Positions 1 through 6,580 of a DNA stretch of 12,131 nucleotides are shown piece by piece. Source of the stretch: an uncultured Oscillospiraceae bacterium (GTDB taxonomy: Bacteria > Bacillota > Clostridia > Oscillospirales > Oscillospiraceae). Location of the stretch: contig CAKTLD010000054.1 of the NCBI GenBank assembly GCA_934572445.1, positions 1 through 12,131 on the forward strand, in the 5' to 3' direction. Position numbers and translations under genes: made by a program. The notes under the pieces were generated by a model. The model worked only from the letters and a program-made list of their open reading frames with translations, did no database searches and had not been told where the DNA came from. Position 1 is the stretch's first letter, and each line of letters begins with the position of its first letter.

Positions 1-30
1 ATTCCCTCCATCTCTGTTCTTTCAGTTTAA

Positions 31-399
31 CAGATTTTTGGGGATTTTGCGACTGCACTTACAGGGTACTACTCCAGTATTTCCGGCATGACCTTGCCGG
101 CTATGCTTGTTGCAAGTCATATCAAACCGTTCCGGAGTTGCCGCACGACCTCAGAGCGAACCGACCCCACAAATGGACTGCTGCTCAATACCTTTTATGA
201 TAAAGCGTTTGACGGTGGGCTTATTACGGTAACGCCAGATTATAAAATTCATGTGTCAACACAGGTTCGAGAGCAGAAGGACAGCTTTACAAAGCGATGG
301 CTCATTGACCTTGAAGGCGAGACAATTATTTTGCCTGAAAGGTTTTATCCTAATAAAGAGGCATTGGCATACCATAACGATGTGATATTTAGGGGTTAA
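31..399 (+). pseudogene. HNH endonuclease remnant (HNH_2-like C-terminal part)
   Basis: The reading frame after an in-frame TAA at 28-30 encodes the C-terminal part of an HNH_2-type nuclease domain. The family landmarks ISGMTLPAMLVASHIKPF (from about 79) and NGLLLNTFYDKAFD are readable, followed by the usual tail GLITVTPDYKIHVS. Intact homologues carry a longer N-terminal region, which is absent here. The first ATG in frame (88) lies inside the domain and has no convincing ribosome binding site. Two further signs of decay are visible: the Cys-Cys pair that usually precedes ISG reads Ser-Ser, and the His usual in the LHDKAFD motif is Tyr. Such proteins are often restriction or defence nucleases. 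I infer a dead fragment. Whether more of the gene lies left of the window cannot be seen. Confidence 0.72.
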
Positions 400-530
400 T
401 CCTTTTTCTCCTGTGTTGCCTTTAGGATTTCATCTTTGTGCTTGTAAAAAGACTCTAACAGCCGGTCAATCATTACCTGTTCGCGAGCCTTCGCTGTGGA
501 GTGCAGCATTTCTTCTCTGGATTCTGGCAT
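396..530 (-). CDS. Small charged hypothetical protein (44 aa)
   Basis: This minus-strand ORF of 44 codons starts at ATG 528-530 and ends with TAA at 396-398. An AAAGGCGG stretch just upstream of the ATG could serve as ribosome binding site. The product (MPESREEMLH... ending EKKD) is rich in Glu, Lys and Arg, looks fully helical, and has no signal peptide, membrane segment or recognisable domain. The frame stays open upstream for about 14 more codons without another ATG before a TAA. Its stop codon overlaps the stop of the HNH remnant, so the two are convergent with no spacer. I do not recognise a family. It could be a real small protein of an acquired cassette, a remnant of a longer gene, or a chance frame; codon appearance and the RBS favour the first only weakly. 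Confidence 0.4.
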   Translation of the reverse strand: MPESREEMLHSTAKAREQVMIDRLLESFYKHKDEILKATQEKKD

Positions 531-726
531 ATTCTTCACCGCCTTTCTTTTGATGCGATGCTGAAACGACGCTTATACTACTTTACCACGAAAATAAAGC
601 GTAAAATAGATACAGCATGTAGAATAAAAATAATACAAAGCTGCTGAATACAGTATGGATAAGATTTCAGTAGCGGAGTGGGAATGATCCCACAATTTTA
701 TATATAATAAATCCATTTTTATGCAG
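531..726. other. AT-rich non-coding stretch
   Basis: Together with the small ORF this fills the long gap between the HNH remnant and pcp. It contains no supported gene. A small perfect inverted repeat GTGGGA-aatg-TCCCAC lies at 678-693, followed by the run TTTTATATATAATAAA, which contains a TATAAT at 703-708 but no matching -35 hexamer 16-18 bases upstream. Base composition is clearly AT-richer than the genes to the right. I infer old acquired DNA or a decayed promoter/terminator region; no integrase site or terminal repeat can be identified. Confidence 0.5.
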
Positions 727-763
727 CAAGGCCCGCAGCGGAAAAATCCCGCCGCGGGCCTTG
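727..763 (-). terminator. Stem-loop downstream of pcp, probable terminator
   Basis: The arms 727-736 (CAAGGCCCGC) and 754-763 (GCGGGCCTTG) pair perfectly. An inner GCGG/CCGC helix (738-741 with 749-752) extends the stem with one mismatch. It begins 12 bases after the pcp stop codon, where a transcript end is expected. There is no good U-tract on the minus strand (the next bases are A-rich), so it may stabilise the 3' end or terminate only weakly. It also marks the change to AT-rich DNA on the left. Confidence 0.55.
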
Positions 764-775
764 TTCCATCTTCCG

Positions 776-1390
776 TTAAGCCTGCCTCACATCTGCGGCA
801 ACGATTTCCGCCGCAATGCTCATGGCCTTGACCATCAGCGCCAAGCTCATGCTCGGTGCATTGCCGTCTCTCGTCTGTTCGGGCAGAAATGGCACATGGA
901 CAAATCCGCAGCGCATGGCGGGGTATTTTCGCGCGCGCTCATACAGCGCGCAATACAGAAGGTTGTTGCACACGAATGTGCCCGCCGAGTACGAAAGCTG
1001 GGCGGGGATTCCCTGCCCGCGCAGGGCATCGACAACCTTCCGTGTCGGGATCGTCGCAAAATAGGCGTCCGGGCCGTCGGTCACGACCGGCTTGTCCGTC
1101 GGCTGAGCGCCCGCGTTGTCGGCGATGCGCGCATCGCGCAGATTGACGGCCACGCGCTCGACGCGGATGCAGTTTGCGCCGCCGTATTGACCGACGCAGA
1201 GCACCGCATCGGGCTGCAGTTCTTCGAGCAGCGCACACAGCTCGGCGCAGGAACCGTCAAACTCCGTCGGAATTTCACGCTTGATGAGCTCCGCTCCCCC
1301 GATGCAGTCAGGCAGGCGGCGCACCGCCTCCCATGAAGGGTTGACCGTTTCGCCGCCGAACGGCGTAAAGCCCGTGACCAAGATTTTCAT
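776..1390 (-). CDS. pcp: Pyroglutamyl-peptidase I
   Basis: Cytosolic cysteine peptidase (family C15) that removes N-terminal pyroglutamate from peptides. The 204-aa length is about usual for the family. The start MKILVTGFTPFGG is the typical N-terminus. The catalytic triad is visible: Glu78 in RVERVAVN, Cys141 in SAGTFVCNN and His165 in GFVHVPFLPEQ. The spacing equals that of the characterised Bacillus enzyme (81/144/168) with a constant offset of three. A mild oddity is CNNLLY where CNHLFY-like text is common, and GQYGGA in place of GQAGGR. The ATG overlaps the TGA of the upstream desulfidase-like gene (ATGA, 1387-1390) and a GGGGAGGAT ribosome binding site lies about 10 bases upstream inside that gene, so the two are cotranscribed and probably translationally coupled. 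A role in peptide scavenging fits this pairing. Confidence 0.95.
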   Translation of the reverse strand: MKILVTGFTPFGGETVNPSWEAVRRLPDCIGGAELIKREIPTEFDGSCAELCALLEELQPDAVLCVGQYGGANCIRVERVAVNLRDARIADNAGAQPTDKPVVTDGPDAYFATIPTRKVVDALRGQGIPAQLSYSAGTFVCNNLLYCALYERARKYPAMRCGFVHVPFLPEQTRDGNAPSMSLALMVKAMSIAAEIVAADVRQA

Positions 1391-2670
1391 CTCTTCGCAT
1401 CCTCCCCGATCATCAGCCGAATGATCTCGTTATCCGTTTCGCGCATGCCGTCGCGCGCGATATCGCTCACAGCACGGATCGTATTCTCCACGCCCTTGAC
1501 GACGATGCCGTCGCCGCCGTAAAACTGGCTGTCGTGGCGGTACATCTGCATGCCGAGCAGCCCCGCCTCGACCGCCGAGGCGATCTTTGCCGCACAGCTC
1601 GCCTTCGCGCCGTCGCAGAGCATACCGGAGTTGATAGCGAGCGCGTTGACGATGGTGTGGGCGATCTCATCATAGCGCCCACCGTAGAGATAACAGATAC
1701 CGGCTCCTGCCCCCGCGCCCGCGCTGGTCGCGCCGCAGTAGGCGGAAAGGCTGCCGATCCCCGTTTTCAGGTGGATGGTGACGAGATTCGACACAACGAG
1801 CGCGCGGCAGAGCTGCTCCTCGCTTGCGTGCAGCTCGCGCGCGTAGACGATGACAGGCAGCGAAGCCGTCATGCCCTGGTTGCCGCTGCCGGAGTTGATG
1901 ACGACGGGCTTTTCGCAGCCGTTCATGCGCGCGTCCGAGCCCGCGGCAGCCCAGGCCTTTGCCCGGTTCTGCACGCTGTCACCGTAGGAGTCGAGCAGGA
2001 TCTTTCCGATGGCTGCACCGTATTTGCCTGTCAATCCCGCCTCGGCAATGGCGGTGTTGTATTCGATCTGACGCGCGATGGGCGCACGCACGTCGTCTAA
2101 ATCGACCTCGTCGGCAAAAGCGATGATGTTCTCGACCGTCAGAAGCTTCCGGTTCTCGGGCGGCTGAGCCGCCTCCTCGGAAAAGGCCCTGTCCGCAAGC
2201 ACCTCGCCGTTTTTCTCCACGCGCACCACGTTCGTGTGACTGCCGACGATCTGAACAAAGGCCGAGTCTGTGCCCGCAAACACGCGCACCTGAATATCGA
2301 ACGGGCAGCGCAGCGGCGACTTCGTCACCGTGATCTCCGCGGTCTCCAGATAATCGTCCAGCAGCGGGAGCTGCTCGTCCGTTACGTTCGCCAGTACCTC
2401 GAGCTGCGCATCGGCATCGCCGATGCGCACGCCCGCCGCCACCGCGACCGGAAGTCCCTTGCGCCCGCCCGTGTGCGGTACGATGACGCTCTTGACGTTT
2501 TTGATGATGTTGCCGCTGACGGTCAGTCCGACGCGTTCGGGCATCGTGCCGAGCGTCTTGCGCGCGAGCGCACCCGCGTAGGCGACGGCGATCGGCTCGG
2601 TGCAGCCCATCGCGGGCACGAGCTCCTCGTGCAGAATGTCGACACAGGCCCGATAAACAGCCATATTCAT
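1387..2670 (-). CDS. cyuA: L-cysteine desulfidase family protein (UPF0597/CyuA-like)
   Basis: The 427-aa product belongs to the UPF0597/serine dehydratase alpha-like family, which includes E. coli CyuA (YhaM) and the archaeal L-cysteine desulfidase. Characterised members break cysteine into pyruvate, ammonia and sulfide using an oxygen-sensitive [4Fe-4S] cluster without PLP. Family landmarks are PAMGCTEPIAVAYAGA near residues 19-34, INSGSGNQGM at 258-267, SAYCGATSAGAGAGAG at 309-324 and LCDGAKASCAAK at 351-362. Cys23, Cys312 and Cys352 or Cys359 are candidate cluster ligands. The start at 2670 is chosen because AGGAG sits 8 bases upstream; a second ATG at 2664 is too far from it. The gene is the first of a two-gene operon with pcp and has its own promoter and 5' UTR stem-loop. 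The exact substrate (cysteine versus another amino acid) cannot be decided from sequence. Confidence 0.85.
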   Translation of the reverse strand: MNMAVYRACVDILHEELVPAMGCTEPIAVAYAGALARKTLGTMPERVGLTVSGNIIKNVKSVIVPHTGGRKGLPVAVAAGVRIGDADAQLEVLANVTDEQLPLLDDYLETAEITVTKSPLRCPFDIQVRVFAGTDSAFVQIVGSHTNVVRVEKNGEVLADRAFSEEAAQPPENRKLLTVENIIAFADEVDLDDVRAPIARQIEYNTAIAEAGLTGKYGAAIGKILLDSYGDSVQNRAKAWAAAGSDARMNGCEKPVVINSGSGNQGMTASLPVIVYARELHASEEQLCRALVVSNLVTIHLKTGIGSLSAYCGATSAGAGAGAGICYLYGGRYDEIAHTIVNALAINSGMLCDGAKASCAAKIASAVEAGLLGMQMYRHDSQFYGGDGIVVKGVENTIRAVSDIARDGMRETDNEIIRLMIGEDAKR

Positions 2671-2694
2671 GGTAAGCTCTCCTATCTCACGTTT

Positions 2695-2726
2695 CGGCCG
2701 CGCAGTCTCTCCTCCCCGCGCGGCCG
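2695..2726 (-). promoter_or_regulatory. 5' UTR stem-loop upstream of the desulfidase-like gene
   Basis: A perfect 9-bp GC stem pairs 2695-2703 (CGGCCGCGC) with 2718-2726 (GCGCGGCCG), enclosing a 14-base loop. On the transcript the loop reads GGGGAGGAGAGACT, which itself looks like a strong Shine-Dalgarno sequence. The real ribosome binding site (AGGAG, next to 2680-2686) lies 3' of the stem. No U-tract follows, so it is not a terminator. It may stabilise the mRNA or provide a ribosome or protein binding site; function is inferred only from position. Confidence 0.5.
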
Positions 2727-2741
2727 TTCTCTCTACGCTCT

Positions 2742-2770
2742 ATTGTACCGGATGCGGCACGGTTATGCAA
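2742..2770 (-). promoter_or_regulatory. SigmaA-type promoter of the desulfidase-pcp operon
   Basis: On the minus strand TTGCAT (2770-2765) and TACAAT (2747-2742) are separated by exactly 17 bases. Both hexamers differ little from TTGACA/TATAAT. Predicted transcription start is near 2735, giving a leader of about 65 bases that contains the stem-loop at 2695-2726. Confidence 0.65.
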
Positions 2771-2827
2771 GCTGCTTTCCGGATATCATTATAAGCATCA
2801 TTTATAATCAATATAACAAATTGATAC

Positions 2828-2856
2828 TTCTCTTATGGCGCAGGCAGTTTTATAAT
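2828..2856 (+). promoter_or_regulatory. Tentative purA promoter
   Basis: A perfect TATAAT lies at 2851-2856, about 60 bases before the purA start, in an AT-rich island. The -35 is poor: TTCTCT at 2828-2833 gives 17-base spacing, while the better-looking TTGATA at 2821-2826 is 24 bases away. A second TATAAT at 2803-2808 also lacks a clear -35. Transcription from this stretch is likely, but which hexamers are used is unsure. No PurBox-like CCGAAC element is apparent. Confidence 0.4.
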
Positions 2857-2881
2857 AACGCGGTCAAAAAAAGAAATGCTG

Positions 2882-2898
2882 CTGCGGCGGCGCCGCAG
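2882..2898 (+). promoter_or_regulatory. Small stem-loop just upstream of the purA RBS
   Basis: CTGCGGC (2882-2888) pairs perfectly with GCCGCAG (2892-2898) around a 3-base loop. It ends only 6 bases before the AAAGGA ribosome binding site at 2905-2910. It lacks a U-tract. It could modulate translation of purA or be a fortuitous GC palindrome. Confidence 0.35.
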
Positions 2899-2918
2899 AA
2901 AACGAAAGGATGAGTTCC

Positions 2919-4193
2919 ATGGCAAATTGCGCGATCGTAGGCATCAACTGGGGCGACGAGGGAAAGGGCCGCATGGTCGACTACCTGACGAGCCAATATG
3001 ACGTGGTCGTCCGCTATCAGGGCGGCGGCAACGCGGGCCACACCGTGGTCAACGACCTGGGCAAATTTGCGCTGCATCTGCTGCCGAGCGGCATTTTCCG
3101 CGCCGGTGTTGTGAACATTCTGGGCAACGGCGTGGCGCTGGACTGTGAAAACCTGCTGGGCGAAATGGAAACGCTGCGCGCCGCGGGAGTCACCATCACG
3201 CCGGAGAACCTGAAGGTCAGCGACCGCGCGTCGCTGCTGCTGCCGTGGCACCGTGAGCTGGACGCGCTGGAGGAAGCGCGCCTGAAGGATAAGAAGTACG
3301 GCTCCACCAAGCAGGGCATCGCACCGTTCTACGGCGACAAATACCAGAAAAAGACCGTGCAGGCGGGAGAGCTCCTGCACCCTGCGCACCTGAAAGAGCA
3401 TCTTGCCGACCTTCTTGAGTGGAAGAATCTGATCCTCACGCGCGTTTACGGCGCGAAGGGTTACACGATGGACGAGCTGATGGACTGGGTCGAGACCTAC
3501 GGCGGCGCCATCAAGCCCTACATCTCCGACACCGGCCGCTTCCTGAGAAACGCGCAGAGCGAGGGTAAGTCCATTCTTTTTGAAGCTCAGCTCGGCGCGC
3601 TGCGCGATCTGGACTACGGCATCTATCCCTACACCACCTCCTCCAACGCCGTGGCGGCGTTTGCGCCCGTAGGCTCCGGTCTTCCGACGGCAAGGCTCGA
3701 CAAGATCGTGGGCGTGGTGAAGGCGTATTCCTCCTGCGTGGGCGAGGGCCCGTTCGTATGCGAGTGGTTCGGCGCGGACGCGGAGCAGCTGCGCGACGCG
3801 GGGTCGGAATACGGCGCGAAGACAGGACGTCCCCGCCGCGTGGGACCGATCGACCTTGTCGCCACACGCTACGGCGTGCAGACGCAGGGCGCAACGAACA
3901 TCGCGCTGACAAAGCTCGATATTCTGAGCTATATGGACCGCATCCCCGTCTGCGCGCGCTATGAGCTCTGCGGCAGGGAAACGGACGAATTTCCTTTCCC
4001 CGTGCTGCTGCAGGACGCAAAGCCCGTGCTCGAATATCTGCCCGGCTGGCAGTGCGACATTTCCGGTGCGCGCACCTGGGAGGATCTGCCCGAGGCGGCG
4101 CGGCAGTATGTGGAGTATGTGGAAAAGGCCATCGGCTGCCATATCGGCTACGTTTCCGTAGGTGCGGAGCGCGAGAGCCTGATCCTGCGCTGA
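2919..4193 (+). CDS. purA: Adenylosuccinate synthetase
   Basis: Catalyses IMP + aspartate + GTP to adenylosuccinate, the first step from IMP to AMP; cytosolic, normally a dimer. The start at 2919 is preferred over ATG 2910 because AAAGGATGA (2905-2913) sits 8 bases ahead as ribosome binding site; this gives 424 aa, the usual length. Visible motifs are WGDEGKG (11-17) with catalytic Asp13, GGGNAGHTV with His41, VGEGPF (274-279), GRPRRVG (303-309) and the GTP-specificity motif TKLD (331-334). It is a divergent form: the common STTGRGIGPAYEDK is GSTKQGIAPFYGDK (128-141), the Arg contributed across the dimer appears replaced by Lys144/Lys145, and FEGAQG reads FEAQLG (221-226). From memory this form is shared by other Oscillospiraceae, so the enzyme is probably active. 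It is followed by a terminator and then purB, the next enzyme of the pathway. Confidence 0.95.
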   Translation: MANCAIVGINWGDEGKGRMVDYLTSQYDVVVRYQGGGNAGHTVVNDLGKFALHLLPSGIFRAGVVNILGNGVALDCENLLGEMETLRAAGVTITPENLKVSDRASLLLPWHRELDALEEARLKDKKYGSTKQGIAPFYGDKYQKKTVQAGELLHPAHLKEHLADLLEWKNLILTRVYGAKGYTMDELMDWVETYGGAIKPYISDTGRFLRNAQSEGKSILFEAQLGALRDLDYGIYPYTTSSNAVAAFAPVGSGLPTARLDKIVGVVKAYSSCVGEGPFVCEWFGADAEQLRDAGSEYGAKTGRPRRVGPIDLVATRYGVQTQGATNIALTKLDILSYMDRIPVCARYELCGRETDEFPFPVLLQDAKPVLEYLPGWQCDISGARTWEDLPEAARQYVEYVEKAIGCHIGYVSVGAERESLILR

Positions 4194-4212
4194 GCCGATG
4201 CAAAAAAGTGCC

Positions 4213-4240
4213 AAAGGGAGGATCGCGATCCTCCCTTTTT
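4213..4240 (+). terminator. Intrinsic terminator of purA
   Basis: AAAGGGAGGA (4213-4222) pairs perfectly with TCCTCCCTTT (4229-4238) around the loop TCGCGA, and a T-run ends at 4240. It starts 19 bases after the purA stop codon. It separates purA from purB transcriptionally, at least partly. Confidence 0.85.
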
Positions 4241-4253
4241 CCCTGCAAAGGGG

Positions 4254-4282
4254 TAGACAAGCCCCTCATTTTCCGCTAAACT
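4254..4282 (+). promoter_or_regulatory. Candidate promoter of purB
   Basis: TAGACA (4254-4259) and TAAACT (4277-4282) are 17 bases apart. The match is 5/6 to the -35 and 4/6 to the -10 consensus. Transcription would start near 4289, about 25 bases ahead of the purB start. Its position directly after the purA terminator makes it credible. Confidence 0.5.
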
Positions 4283-4313
4283 GACAACGACTCGTATGAA
4301 AAGAGGCATTGTT

Positions 4314-5732
4314 ATGACCAAAAGCCGTTATGAATCCCCGCTGGCGTCGCGCTACGCCTCGGACTATATGCTGCATCTCTTCTCCCCCGATATGCGCTTT
4401 CAGACCTGGCGCAGGCTGTGGACCGCGCTCGCACGCGCTGAGCATGAGCTGGGCCTTCCCATCACGCAGGAGCAGGTGGATGAACTGGCCGCGCATATCA
4501 CGGACATCGACTATACCGTCGCCGAGCAGCGCGAACGCGAGGTGCGCCACGACGTGATGGCGCATGTCTACGCCTACGGCAAGGCCGCTCCCTCTGCCGC
4601 AGGCGTCATCCACCTGGGCGCGACAAGCTGCTATGTCACCGACAATGCTGACCTCATCCTTTTCCGCGACGCGCTTTTGTACCTGCGCGGCGAGCTGCTG
4701 GGTGTGATGGCGAATCTCGCCGTGTTTGCGCGCCGCCACGCCGCCACCCCCACGCTGGGCTATACACACTACCAGCCCGCACAGCCCGTGACGGTGGGCA
4801 AGCGCGCGGCGCTGTGGATGCAGGACTTCCGTGCAGACCTTGAGGAACTGGACTTCGTGCTCGGGTCGCTGCGCTTCCTCGGCTGCCGCGGCACGACCGG
4901 CACGGAGGCAAGCTTTCTGGACCTCTTTGACGGCGACGGCGAACGGATCGACGAGATGAACCGCCGCATTGCCGCGGAGTTTGGTTTTGAGCGCTGCTTC
5001 TCCGTCTGCGGCCAGACCTATCCGCGCAAGACCGACAGCCGCATCCTGAACGCGCTGTCCTCTATCGCGCAGAGCGCGTACCGCATGGCAAATGACATCC
5101 GCCTGCTCCAGCATGACCGGCAGGTGGAGGAGCCGTTTGAGGACAGCCAGATCGGCTCGTCCGCCATGGCCTATAAGCGCAACCCCATGCGCTGCGAGCG
5201 CATCTGCTCACTCAGCCGTTATCTGATGGCGGACGCCGCCAACGCGCCGATGACGGCATCGGTCCAGTGGCTCGAGCGCACGCTGGATGATTCCGCGAAC
5301 CGCCGCCTTTCCCTGCCTGAGGGCTTTCTCTGCGCCGACGCGGTGCTGCGCCTGTGCCAGAACGTAACAAACGGCCTGCGCGTGAACGAAAAGGTCATCG
5401 ACCGCGCGGTACGGGAATACCTTCCCTTCCTTGCGACTGAGAACATCATGATGGAGGCCGTGAAGCGCGGCGGCGACCGGCAGGTCCTGCACGAAAAGAT
5501 CCGCCAGCACTCCATGGCCGCGACCGCGCGCATGAAGGAGGGCGAGCCGTGCGATCTTCTGGACCGCCTTGCCGACGACCCTGCTTTCGGCATGACGCGC
5601 GCGGAGCTGGACGCCGTGATGGACCCCGCGCTCTATACGGGCCGCTGCGCACAGCAGGTGGAGCGCTTTCTGGGGGAATGTGCGCCGCTGCTGGCAGACG
5701 CATCCGCCGCAGACGGCGGCGTCCGCATTTGA
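4314..5732 (+). CDS. purB: Adenylosuccinate lyase
   Basis: Member of the fumarase/aspartase superfamily. It cleaves adenylosuccinate to AMP and fumarate and, in de novo purine synthesis, SAICAR to AICAR. The start at 4314 (MTKSRYESPLASRY) is chosen over ATG 4296 because AAGAGG lies 7-8 bases upstream and the resulting N-terminus fits the family; the product is 472 aa, a normal length. Visible motifs are VRHDVMAHV near residue 79, TSCYVTDNAD (105-113), the catalytic His152 in THYQPAQ and the superfamily signature loop GSSAMAYKRNP (281-291) that carries the catalytic serine. It is the longer, eukaryote-like form of the enzyme. It follows purA, whose product it uses, and has its own candidate promoter. 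The gene for an ABC ATPase begins 47 bases after its stop with no terminator between. Confidence 0.95.
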   Translation: MTKSRYESPLASRYASDYMLHLFSPDMRFQTWRRLWTALARAEHELGLPITQEQVDELAAHITDIDYTVAEQREREVRHDVMAHVYAYGKAAPSAAGVIHLGATSCYVTDNADLILFRDALLYLRGELLGVMANLAVFARRHAATPTLGYTHYQPAQPVTVGKRAALWMQDFRADLEELDFVLGSLRFLGCRGTTGTEASFLDLFDGDGERIDEMNRRIAAEFGFERCFSVCGQTYPRKTDSRILNALSSIAQSAYRMANDIRLLQHDRQVEEPFEDSQIGSSAMAYKRNPMRCERICSLSRYLMADAANAPMTASVQWLERTLDDSANRRLSLPEGFLCADAVLRLCQNVTNGLRVNEKVIDRAVREYLPFLATENIMMEAVKRGGDRQVLHEKIRQHSMAATARMKEGEPCDLLDRLADDPAFGMTRAELDAVMDPALYTGRCAQQVERFLGECAPLLADASAADGGVRI

Positions 5733-5779
5733 AAACCCGCCGCACCGGCAGCAAACACAAACGAATCGAGGACGAACGC

Positions 5780-6544
5780 ATGGACAGCATCCAGCTGCGG
5801 CATATTGAAAAATCCTATACCTCCTACAGCACCGAGGTCGTCCTGACCGGTCAGGCGCAAGAGAGCCGCACTCGTCATGTGCTGCGCGATCTGTCCGTCA
5901 CCTTCCCGCTCGGCCGGCTCACGGTGATCGTAGGACGCAGCGGCTGCGGCAAGAGCACGCTTTTGAAGCTCCTTGCAGGCAAGGAGGCGCCCGACGCGGG
6001 CGAGATCCTGATGCCCGAGGGCTGGCGCAGCGCCATGCTGAGCCCCGACCCCTATGTCATCACCTGGACGAACGTGCAGCGCAATGTGGCCATGGCCTGC
6101 GGCGTGGGCAAAACGCCCGAGGAGCGCTATGAGCGCTCGCGCGAGTTTGTCCGCCTTGTGGGGCTTGAGGACTATGCGGACCTCACGCCGATGGAACTCT
6201 CCACAGGCATGAAGCAGCGACTCGGCCTTGCGCGGGTACTGGCCAGTCAGGCCGAGTTCCTGCTGATGGACGAGCCCTTCGCCTCGCTTGACTTTCTTAC
6301 ACGCGGTGAACTGCAGACGCAGCTGCTCGGCATCCAGCAGGCCATGCCGCGCACCATCGTGCTCGTCACACATCAGCTGGACGAAGCGCTGTTGCTGGGG
6401 CAGAAGATCATCGTCATGCATCCGGACAGCAGCATACGGGAGTTTGACCTCCCGCAGCCCTACCCGCGCGACCTGAGCAGCGCACAGATGCAGCGCCTCC
6501 GCGACGCCGTCACGGAGGAATGTCGCAAAGGTACGGCAGAATAA
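5780..6544 (+). CDS. Orphan ABC transporter ATPase, nitrate/sulfonate/taurine (SsuB/TauB) type
   Basis: A 254-aa single-domain ABC ATPase most like the SsuB/TauB/NrtD group, whose members energise uptake of sulfonates, taurine, nitrate or related small molecules from the inner membrane face. The start at 5780 has GAGGA (5768-5772) 7 bases upstream; the frame is open much further upstream but only as a shadow of purB. Walker A is GRSGCGKST (52-60), Walker B LLMDEP (161-166) with catalytic Glu165, and the switch His is His198. Two motifs deviate. The signature is LSTGMKQR (140-147), where LSGGM is usual. The Q-loop region reads MLSPDPYVITW (86-96) with no Gln in the expected place, where FQE-like text is usual. 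No permease or binding-protein gene is adjacent; purB precedes it and a strong terminator follows. Partners must be elsewhere or it may have another role. Cotranscription with purB is likely. Confidence 0.8.
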   Translation: MDSIQLRHIEKSYTSYSTEVVLTGQAQESRTRHVLRDLSVTFPLGRLTVIVGRSGCGKSTLLKLLAGKEAPDAGEILMPEGWRSAMLSPDPYVITWTNVQRNVAMACGVGKTPEERYERSREFVRLVGLEDYADLTPMELSTGMKQRLGLARVLASQAEFLLMDEPFASLDFLTRGELQTQLLGIQQAMPRTIVLVTHQLDEALLLGQKIIVMHPDSSIREFDLPQPYPRDLSSAQMQRLRDAVTEECRKGTAE

Positions 6545-6546
6545 GC

Positions 6547-6575
6547 AAAGCCCGCGGCCTGGCCGCGGGCTTTTT
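6547..6575. terminator. Bidirectional terminator between convergent ABC genes
   Basis: AAAGCCCGCGGCC (6547-6559) pairs with GGCCGCGGGCTTT (6561-6573). T6571-T6575 forms the plus-strand U-tract; the minus strand reads through the same stem into GCTTTGC. It sits 2 bases after the orphan ATPase stop and 5 bases after the exporter gene stop on the opposite strand, so it serves both. Confidence 0.85.
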
Positions 6576-6580
6576 CCTGT

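Noticed and set aside
678..710. Plus-strand promoter at TATAAT 703-708 next to an inverted repeat
   Set aside because: No -35 hexamer at a suitable distance and no plus-strand gene downstream; kept only as part of the AT-rich region.
2850..4214. 454-aa ORF on the minus strand
   Set aside because: It is fully antisense to purA, which has clear motifs; composition and lack of any family mark it as a shadow.
4194..4313. PurR-type PurBox or purine riboswitch in front of purB
   Set aside because: No CCGAAC-type box and no purine riboswitch core is visible; only a terminator and a candidate promoter are.
5549..5779. 77-residue N-terminal extension of the orphan ABC ATPase
   Set aside because: It overlaps the purB 3' end in another frame and is Arg-rich noise; ATG 5780 has a proper RBS and begins the family sequence.
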